From Dichomitus squalens LYAD-421 SS1 (lineage: Eukaryota > Basidiomycota > Agaricomycetes > Polyporales > Polyporaceae), in the NCBI RefSeq assembly GCF_000275845.1, contig NW_006766938.1, positions 161,694 through 177,226 of the forward strand: 15,533 bases of DNA, in the 5' to 3' direction. The notes under the pieces were generated by a model. The model was not told the origin of the DNA and did not search any database. It worked only from the letters and a program-made list of their open reading frames with translations. Position numbers and translations under genes: made by a program. Shown here piece by piece: positions 8,894 through 15,533 of the stretch. The number at the start of each line of letters is the position of its first letter. Positions within the stretch are counted from its first letter, which is position 1.

Positions 8894-10961
8894 TCAGATG
8901 ACATTGTCCAGGCTCGGAGCTCTGATGAGAGCTTCTGCGGCTAGGGAGCGTGGAACGATACGGCATGCGAATGGCTCGGGACGTCTTGGTGTGACCTCAC
9001 GATTAGTTGTGCACGAAGCAAAGGCCGGTAACCAAGTAGCACTCACGATAATGCAGAATCGAAAGGAATCCGAGGATCGACTATCGCAACTGAGCCGTCG
9101 TCATTTACAGGGGGCTCGACGGTGAAGACATGAAGGATTGACGCGATCATGAGGAAGGCAGAATCGAGAGCGAAGTGTCTTCCCGGGCACATTCTGATCA
9201 AAACGTGAGTGTACTATATCAATTGCTGGCTGGTCCATGACGACCTACCTGCGTCCGAATCCAAATTGGAACTTGAATGGATCTCTCACATCGGGATCGA
9301 GCTGGCCGTTCTTCAAGAAGCGTTCCGGCATGAATCTCTCAGGATTGGGGTATGCCACTGGATCCTGAGCCATCGCCCTGAAACATTGCGCTCAGCGTCA
9401 TCCAGCATCAGGGTGTTCAAGCGATATACCAGGCGTTAGGTACGAGAATGGATCCAGCAGGTATCCGATAGCCGTCGTATATCTCCTCGTGAGTGGTGGC
9501 GTGAGGGAGGCCAAGAGGCAGGATGCTATGCCAGCGCACGCATTCCTTCAAAATGGCGTTCACGTAGGGCAATGAGTCGCGGTCCGAAAAGTCGGGGAGT
9601 CGGTCTTGACCGACAACTGCGTCCAGCTCAGCCTGAGCGCGACGCTGAGTTTCTGGGAACTTGGCCAATGCGAGGAAGAATGCTGTCATCAAAGCGTACG
9701 TCTAGAATTCGGTTAAGTACCCGCGCGTAGAGACGCTTGTGCATGAAAACCTGCCGTGTCCACTCCAGCTGGCCAAGGAAGGTAAGTCGACTACGGATGA
9801 ATGAGATTGCTTGATCTCACCTACGTAGGCTACGCCTGTGACGTCTCTGTAGTGCTCTTCGTCGCACGAAGAGATATTCGCCTCTCCTCCTATCCCGGAG
9901 CGCTCCATCAGGGAATGCGTCATACACGGACGAGCCCGGCCCTGAGCCTGAGCAATCTCATCATCAGCATTAGCTGAAGCTCAGAAACAGTACGTACCAT
10001 GCTCTCCACTACAGCGTCGAAGGCGACGTTTCGGACAGCAAGAATGTCTTCCTTCCATACTCTCGCGATCCTCTTGAAGTGAGCCCCAGGGAACCACGTC
10101 GGGATGTGGGCCAACCATGGGAGGAGCTCAACGATAAAACGTCCAGGTGCCGTGATCTCGCTGAAGATCCTAGCACCCTTCTCCGCAATAGCGACGTACT
10201 TGTTGTGGTCGCCTGTCACATCGATGCCGTATATCGTATTCATCACTGAACCTCCTATCACCCTACCGTAGTATATCGTCTCAATAACTTAGCTAGCATC
10301 CACGAGTTACCAACTGACCGATGGGTGTGGGCAAGGAAATCCTCGGGAGCATCTAGCAGTGCGCTCAGGAGTTTCTTACACTCTCGAAGATGTATAGAAT
10401 AGTACTCCTGCACTGCGCCCCGGTGAAAGAACCGGTGGAACGTCCTCCGGTAGCTGCGCCAGGTGGGGGCGTATCGCTTCACAGCGAACTCCCACATAAC
10501 GCCGGCACTGCTCCCTGGTAAGCAAAACACTCAAGCGTGAGCACCATCATGACAGCACTTACAGTTCTGCCATCACAAGACGCGGTCTATCGGACGTGTG
10601 GGCAGAGCGGGACTCTAGCAGTGCCACTGCAGCATCGTAGGATCCGAGTACGACAGTTGTCCCGCCTAGAACATTGAGAGATACGATGTCACCTATTGAT
10701 GTGCTAGTCCCTGAGCGCCATGACCGGAGGGAAGTGACAGTACATACCGTGTTCCTGACTCATCTCCAGAAAGGTCGGGGCCATGTCCTTTGTGGGCATG
10801 TCAAGTAAATTCCCAATCAAGGGGAGGGAATGTGGACCGGGAGGTAAGGGAAGAAGTGGCACAGCGGGTCGTCTTCGCGTCCACAAGACTGCCAAGACCA
10901 GCATGACGAGCAGCAGGGATCCTGGGGAGGGAACGGCATCTCCAACAACGGATGTCAGCAT
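8894..10961 (-). CDS. Cytochrome P450 monooxygenase (microsomal, E-class group I type)
   Basis: Ten exons, in transcript order: 10961-10748, 10692-10563, 10507-10319, 10262-9998, 9947-9821, 9768-9755, 9701-9430, 9377-9249, 9193-9047 and 8984-8894. They join in phase to 525 residues. Introns are 50-62 nt. Motifs in order: N-terminal membrane anchor (about 14-28), proline hinge PPGP (40-43), C-helix WRSYR (131-135), I-helix AGVDTT (309-314) for oxygen activation, ExxR as ECVR (366-369), NPERF (415-419), and the heme loop FGFGRRMCPG with Cys449 as iron ligand. All essential P450 residues are present. The protein should sit in the ER membrane and take electrons from CPR. Its substrate cannot be read from sequence; similar basidiomycete P450s act on xenobiotics or secondary metabolites, and no biosynthetic partner gene lies nearby. 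Odd points: exon 6 is only 14 nt, and the next intron (9702-9754) starts with GC instead of GT. Intron 2 has a choice of acceptors; CAG at 10508-10510 was used. Confidence 0.9.
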
Positions 10962-11014
10962 TGCTGCTACGGATAGTCCTAAGGAGCGGGCGGGACAGCT
11001 CCATTGCTTGACTA

Positions 11015-11022
11015 CTTATATA
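11015..11022 (-). promoter_or_regulatory. TATA box of the P450 gene
   Basis: On the minus strand this reads TATATAAG, 53 nt before the P450 ATG at 10961. The spacing implies a short 5' leader. Confidence 0.6.
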
Positions 11023-11029
11023 CAGCCTA

Positions 11030-12053
11030 AAGTCCTGTCCAGCGTCCGTGATAAGACGTCGATACGACCTCACCTGACTGGCTCTTCTGATCTTGTCCGC
11101 GATTTGTGGAACCTTGCGGGAAGCGCCGAGTGTTCTTACGGAATGGCTATTACCTGCGAAGGCTCGAAGTGTCAGCCTTCCTGCGAGCATGCTGTCAACG
11201 TAAGGTACTTTGCCAACTAACTTCGACGAGCTAGCGCCTGCAAGATATCACCGCTATTAGACTCTGGCAAGTCTCCTGCAGTAATGACCCGCAAAGTTAC
11301 CGCACCATATCCGATGGAGAGAATGTCCTTATAGTGTGCGACCGCCTGATGGCTTGCCTGAACACTTTCGCTGTCTAGTTTGCTTCTGCATCAACGAACT
11401 GACACCGGGGTTACAAATGCCTGTCCTCATTCAGGAGCAGGAGTTTGAGTGTGGTGCATGATAGGTGACGCGCCGCTTCTTCCAGGGACGAAGCTTTGCC
11501 CCATACTGCCAGGAGCGAGAACCACGCTCAAAAACGTGCGAGTAAGCTGTGATGGAAGTTCAACCGCCCAGTAGCCATGTAGTGACGTCTTCTGGCCACA
11601 AAAATCGGCGCAAGCCACCTGTTCATGGGCTGACTGCCGCATCTTGGAGTCGAATCAGATACAATATTGATTGAGCAGGCAAAGTTCGGGCGGACTGCAC
11701 CTATACCAGGGAATTTGCGGTTGACATGGAACGCCGCAGCTTCAAAATGCTAGATATAGCGCCGTCATAGTCACGTTTGTCGAAGGTGAGATAGGACTGG
11801 AACCGCGCAAGTTGAGTAGGCCGAGTAACGGATGCATGCAATCAGGACGTGGCCGTTGGCGATTGCAAGTTCATCTCTGGACGCCATCATTAAGCGCCTT
11901 TGCCACAATAGCCCTGCGACAAAGCGAGGGCGATTATGGACGACATACATAAGTGCACTAGTCAATTCAAGCATGGTAAATTCATCCGAGCTGCCTCTGG
12001 AACGAAACTTAGACGTAAGACAACAGCAGCAACCATGATGACTCCAATGAAGG
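11030..12053. other. Intergenic region without a supported gene
   Basis: No frame shows a domain, splice pattern or coding-like composition. It separates the P450 promoter from the tRNA terminator. Small open frames on both strands look like chance. Confidence 0.55.
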
Positions 12054-12062
12054 AAAAAAAAA
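12054..12062 (-). terminator. RNA polymerase III terminator (T9)
   Basis: Nine A on the plus strand read as nine T on the minus strand, starting three nt after the 3' end of the tRNA. A run of four or more T is the usual Pol III stop. Confidence 0.85.
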
Positions 12063-12064
12063 GT

Positions 12065-12136
12065 TAGCAACTCCTGGTTTCGATCCAGGGACTTCAGGGT
12101 TATGAGCCCTGCACGCTTCCACTGCGTCAAGTTGCT
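12065..12136 (-). tRNA. Initiator tRNA-Met (anticodon CAT)
   Basis: The minus strand folds into a perfect 72-nt cloverleaf without intron. Acceptor AGCAACT pairs with AGTTGCT, followed by discriminator A. The D arm is ACGC/GCGT, and the anticodon stem CAGGG/CCCTG has loop CTCATAA. The variable loop is AAGTC, and the T stem CCTGG/CCAGG has loop ATCGAAA. Three features mark it as initiator rather than elongator: A1-U72 as first pair, three G-C pairs at the base of the anticodon stem (GGG/CCC), and A54 and A60 in the T loop (ATCGAAA in place of TTC). It delivers methionine to the start codon through eIF2. Internal A and B boxes are intact, a T9 terminator follows, and a TATATAT lies upstream. 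Confidence 0.97.
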
Positions 12137-12157
12137 ATACATGGAATGCGCAATCTG

Positions 12158-12164
12158 TATATAT
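12158..12164 (-). promoter_or_regulatory. TATA-like element upstream of the tRNA
   Basis: TATATAT ends 22 nt before the tRNA 5' end, the distance at which TFIIIB contacts upstream DNA. Some fungi use such TATA elements for tRNA genes; here this is an inference from position. Confidence 0.45.
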
Positions 12165-12619
12165 GATGCAAGGGGAATGGTCCTAGTCACGTATGTAGCG
12201 TGAGAGGTGTACCATGTTCAAGACATCTCCTAGCTCAGGCCCGGGAGGGATATATAACGTTAGGCTCATCAATCAGTCAAGCTACTACTCGCAGAGTCAC
12301 TACTGTTGATGCATACAAGTTGCAATCCGTAGCACGGTCATCGTGATTGGTGCGTCCTACTTTCTGAACAAGTTGTATCGTCCTGTGGTTCATTATTATA
12401 CTCCATCGACAAGTGTGCAGGCAAGGGTTCGCTGGCTGGGAAGATCTAGGGAACCCAATGGGGATACGACCCCCTAGCGCGCACACGCTGACAGTGACAC
12501 AGCGCTCAACCAGACTCGACTAGGTCACCTCAAGGCACCTCACGAGTCCCCACCGTCGAACGATTTTAAGCTGTTGGCGACGCGTCCTCTACGTTCAATC
12601 GCCCCCTGTTTCCGCAAGG
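12165..12619. other. Spacer and promoter region of the F-box gene
   Basis: No gene is seen. A TATATAA lies at 12251-12257, 363 nt before the F-box start, which is far for a core promoter. An ACGCGT at 12580-12585 lies 35 nt before the start. Neither can be assigned a role from sequence alone. Confidence 0.45.
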
Positions 12620-14115
12620 ATGTGAGTTGGAGCTGCGTTGTGTTGTGAGACCGTCTGTCTGATTACACGCGACAGGCCCCCACGTCGATCTGGACGGCTG
12701 AGAGTGCAGCCTTCCAAGCCCGCGACCAACGTCTTAGATGCGCCTTATAAGGACTCACAACGTATCACAATCACAGACCTTCCCATCGAAATCGTCCGCC
12801 TCGTCATAGACTACCTGCAAAGCGACAGGAAGACCCCTACTCTAAAGAGCTGCTCGCGCCTCTCTCGATCTTGGCGGGATCTGGTCTTCTCCTACCTTTT
12901 CACCGCTATCAAACCCTTCAGTGTCCTGCGACTCTCCGAATTCACGGCATTCCTCAAGTCAACTCCGCACGTCGTACCCGTCGTCAAACAGGTCGTCATC
13001 GTGCGCGCTGAGCGAGTGGGACCGGCTGTCTTTAAGGAAGACATAGTCACCTTCGATCGCGAGTCTCCCTTTGTTTACTTGGTGGAAACTCTACGGGCAC
13101 TAGAACGTCTGGTATGCCAGGGACTGGTATTCTCGCCTCCTACAGTGTCCAACGCGGTAGTCGATGCGATTCCCAGTTCATCCCCACTGCGACGCTTAGT
13201 ATGGACCGGATGCGACGCCAGGATGCCGGACAGCTCTGCTCGGTTGGCTCCCATTTTCTCCGCCCTCACTTTGTTCAAGGCGGACACGCTCGATTTGGTC
13301 ATGCCATATAGTGGCATGGTGCCGCCGGAGGAAGATATCACTTCCATCAGACCACTCGCCTACAAGACCCTCATTCTGCGAGGCAGCAGGGACAACTCTT
13401 CGGCCCTTTCCTCCTTCCGCCAAATTCTAGCCCCTGACTGCCTCCGATCGCTGTCAGTGTCGGTAGGGGAGCCGCAACATGTTGTCAAGCTCGGCGAGCT
13501 TCTCCACAAGGTTGGTTCGAACCTCGAATACTTGAGAATCAACTTCCACAACATGCATACGCCCGAGCGCTGGGCAGGTGCGTAGATTCCGACGTCCTTG
13601 GTCACGCGATACTGAACTTGAGCACCAGGCTCTGTGCTGGAGGCGTTGAAGCTAGAGTCCTGTCTTCGTCTATCGAGTCTAAACATCACAATGCTCTGGG
13701 GCGACAACGGAGGCCGCGATGCAAGTCATCTCTCGGGGTCTGCTCTGGCCAAGATCCTCAAACAGGCACCTCCAGATCTGCAAGAGATCAGAATACCAAT
13801 CTTCCCGCCCTTCGACCGCTTCGGTCCCCCCGAGGTCTTGGACACGCACGAGCTCTATGCGGTCCAGAGCATTTTCAAGCAGCGCACACTTTCGGCGCTC
13901 CGTGCGTTCATCTTCGAGCTCACCGATTGGGGGCGGGTTGAGGAGTACGGTCTTTGCTTGAAGGAGATGTTTCCAGACTTGCACGAGAGAGGGATACTTA
14001 AGCTGGAGAGTATGGTGAGTGTACCTCGAACGGAGTGACGCGTGATGCATAGATTCTTACTTCACTTTGATCGGTACAGAATTATGGTTCTCTTGACGAG
14101 GCCTTAGACGTGTAG
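12620..14115 (+). CDS. F-box protein, start codon split by an intron
   Basis: Exons 12620-12621, 12676-13577, 13629-14014 and 14080-14115 join in phase to 441 residues. The F-box lies at residues 34-76 (TDLPIEIVRLVIDYL, then TLKSCSRLSRSWRDLVFSYLF); it should bind Skp1 and make this the substrate receptor of an SCF ubiquitin ligase. The rest is a leucine-rich, weakly repetitive body (for example LRSLSVSV, LEYLRINFHN, LEALKLESCLRLSSLNI) typical of fungal F-box proteins. The start was chosen because the open frame has no ATG before the F-box, and the only upstream ATG in this frame is followed at once by TGA. That TGA is part of GTGAGT, a strong donor; with the acceptor GCGACAG at 12675 it makes a 54-nt intron, so AT joins G to make ATG followed by PPRRSGR. 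The base at -3 is A. Introns 2 and 3 are 51 and 65 nt with donors GTGCGT and GTGAGT. The substrate is unknown. Confidence 0.82.
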
Positions 14116-14193
14116 ATCATGGCTTCTTGCACCACCATCCTTGGACATCAATGCGCGTTCCTCCTCTCACTACCTGAGTATCTTGTCGGCCTC

Positions 14194-14529
14194 TTAGCCG
14201 GCCTCGAGTGTATGTACGTATGTACCGCCGCTCTCGTCGATCGCAGAACCCAGTGCGAATTGGGTGTATCCTGGAAGCACGGACGCTGGTCCCTGAATAC
14301 GTCGGTCTTCCTGAAACATCGTCAACGATGCAATCATGACGGATTGCGCTAGGACGGTGCTGTACTGCAGTCCCGGTACAGAAGCAATGGTATCCCACGC
14401 GCTGACTCGGAAGTGCCAGCCTTTGAAGCTTTCCACGACGAGTATGTCTCCATCTCTCGCCTCAAAAGCTGTGCTGTCTAGTTCCTCTAACAGCCTTCTC
14501 GAAGACCATAGCAGGTCAACCCCACGATT
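14194..14529 (-). other. Open stretch, possible coding remnant
   Basis: The minus strand is open for 111 codons from a possible CTAG acceptor just above 14529 to TAA at 14194-14196. The translation has coding-like composition (for example LLWSSRRLLEELDSTAFEAR and VVESFKGWHFRVSAWD, ending TYVHTLEAG) but I recognise no family. I found no start codon or upstream exon that joins in frame. It lies convergent with the F-box gene, 78 nt from its stop. It could be a last exon of an undetected gene, a remnant, or chance. Confidence 0.3.
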
Positions 14530-15245
14530 CTAGGGCCTAGCTCGCCGTTTCGTCGGTATGGCTCGCCCCAACAACCCCAGTTGTAGCAGAAGGCTCGTCA
14601 GCCAACTTCCTGCAACGTCTGGACTCACGCCCGCATACCTTCAGATGTATCAACTCTTTCTCGCTTGTTGCGCTGGGCAAAGTCCGTGAAGATCAAACAC
14701 CGTGAGACTTTGTGGCGAACTCTTTAGGCGCTGATCAAGTCAGTCACGTGCATGAGGTTCTATCATGCCGCTAGATGGGAGATGGTCGAAGTAGCCGCAG
14801 AGAACCGACAGCAGAAGAGGAAATGGTACGTACATTGAATCGTGATGACAGATGTTAATGTGACGGACGATTTGTGCGGGATACTCAACTGAGTGGCGCA
14901 TCGCTTGGAGTCGTCGCAACGGTGCGGTGGACGCACTCCGACTCCCGAGCCGGATCCAGCAAGGAGGTGAGACCAACTGACAGGTGTATACACGGCCGAC
15001 AAGAAAGTTACTTGGTACGGCAAGTACCCTGCGCAGGAGTGGCGGGGACAAATAGGTGAACAAACATATCGCAACAGACAAAAGCGACGAGGGCCGCCCA
15101 TGAGACCGACAATTGCCATCCCAGGCAGGACACGAGGTGGTATGCCGCGGCCGTTCGAGTGCGGTTGTTTGGTCAGGATTGTCACACTGACAGAACTGCC
15201 ATAGATAGCGAAAAGCAATCCGTGCTCGTCCTCAAAGCAATCGAG
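14530..15245. other. Intergenic region without a supported gene
   Basis: A long minus-strand frame (15419-14763) crosses this stretch, but it overlaps the promoter and leader of the plus-strand gene at the right edge and shows no domain. I see no RNA gene or repeat here. Confidence 0.45.
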
Positions 15246-15248
15246 AGG

Positions 15249-15277
15249 CCAATCCGCCCATGATGCGAAGCTATAAA
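15249..15277 (+). promoter_or_regulatory. CCAAT and TATAAA promoter elements
   Basis: CCAAT at 15249-15253 is followed by TATAAA at 15272-15277. A C- and T-rich stretch (about 15300-15440) leads to the ATG at 15446. The order is that of a strong fungal Pol II promoter. Confidence 0.65.
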
Positions 15278-15445
15278 GCTGGGGTCGATTTCGGTCTTCT
15301 GGGCACCACCACCACTGACCTCCTAGAGTCGATTTCCCTCGCCTCCCCAACATAACCAACCACATACCGAACATACCATCCTTCCGAGCCACTTCTCCCG
15401 CATCATACCTCTCATCCACCCCACCCTACTTCTCATCATCCCGCA

Positions 15446-15533
15446 ATGGCACCTATACGTGGAGAGACGGACAGCAAGCTCGCTGAACCAACCTACACCG
15501 AAGAGTTCGTTCAGAACGAGGATGGAGACTTCA
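15446..15533 (+). CDS. 5' end of an unidentified gene (partial)
   Basis: ATG at 15446 in the context CGCAATGGC opens a frame that stays open to the window end (29 codons). It begins MAPIRGETDSKLAEPTYTEE and is charged, with no signal peptide or membrane segment, suggesting a cytosolic or nuclear protein. I cannot name a family from so little sequence. The CCAAT and TATAAA boxes upstream and the pyrimidine-rich leader support a real gene. Confidence 0.6.
   Translation, partial: MAPIRGETDSKLAEPTYTEEFVQNEDGDF

Noticed and set aside
11771..12190. Minus-strand open frame across the tRNA
   Set aside because: The tRNA fold is perfect and the frame runs straight through it, so it is a chance opening.
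8894..14115. Possible biosynthetic cluster around the P450
   Set aside because: Neighbours are a HET pseudogene, a tRNA and an F-box gene; no synthase, transferase, transporter or pathway regulator is present.
14763..15419. Minus-strand open frame of about 218 codons
   Set aside because: It covers the CCAAT/TATA promoter and leader of the gene at 15446 and shows no recognisable domain; probably chance.

Overview
The window looks like nuclear DNA of an agaricomycete (mushroom or polypore type) basidiomycete. The genes carry many very short introns (50-74 nt) with GTRNGT-like donors, and the families present (F-box/LRR-like proteins, HET-domain proteins, a microsomal P450, DUF3455 secreted proteins) are those that fill such genomes. 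All gene models below were assembled by hand from reading frames, splice signals and family motifs; no search was run.

Layout, left to right: (1) 1-156, the 3' end of an unidentified plus-strand gene. (2) 1464-2339 (+), an intact four-exon gene for a secreted DUF3455 protein with a TATA box upstream. (3) 2993-4645 (-), a decayed F-box protein gene with two in-frame stops, a 2-nt AT insertion and no start codon. (4) 5140-5644 (+), an intact four-exon gene for the small subunit of replication protein A (RPA3), with MluI-cell-cycle-box sequences around and inside it. (5) about 5645-7483, a GC-rich stretch with an 18-C homopolymer and, on the minus strand, a probable broken tail of the next gene. 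(6) 7484-8808 (-), a HET-domain gene missing its N-terminal part and frameshifted inside the domain. (7) 8894-10961 (-), an intact ten-exon cytochrome P450 of 525 residues, including a 14-nt exon and a GC-AG intron at the I-helix. (8) 12065-12136 (-), an intron-less initiator tRNA-Met with a T9 terminator. (9) 12620-14115 (+), an intact F-box protein gene of 441 residues whose start codon appears to be split by an intron. (10) 14194-14529 (-), an unidentified open stretch that may be a coding remnant. (11) 15446-15533 (+), the start of a gene that runs off the right edge, behind CCAAT and TATA boxes.

The genes do not form an obvious pathway. RPA3 and the initiator tRNA are housekeeping genes; the P450, HET and F-box genes belong to rapidly expanding and decaying families, and two of the four such copies here are pseudogenes. 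I found no mobile element with terminal repeats, no CRISPR array, no rRNA and no convincing new multi-gene system. The most interesting points are gene-structure oddities: the split start codon, the 14-nt exon next to a GC-AG intron, and the cell-cycle boxes in RPA3.
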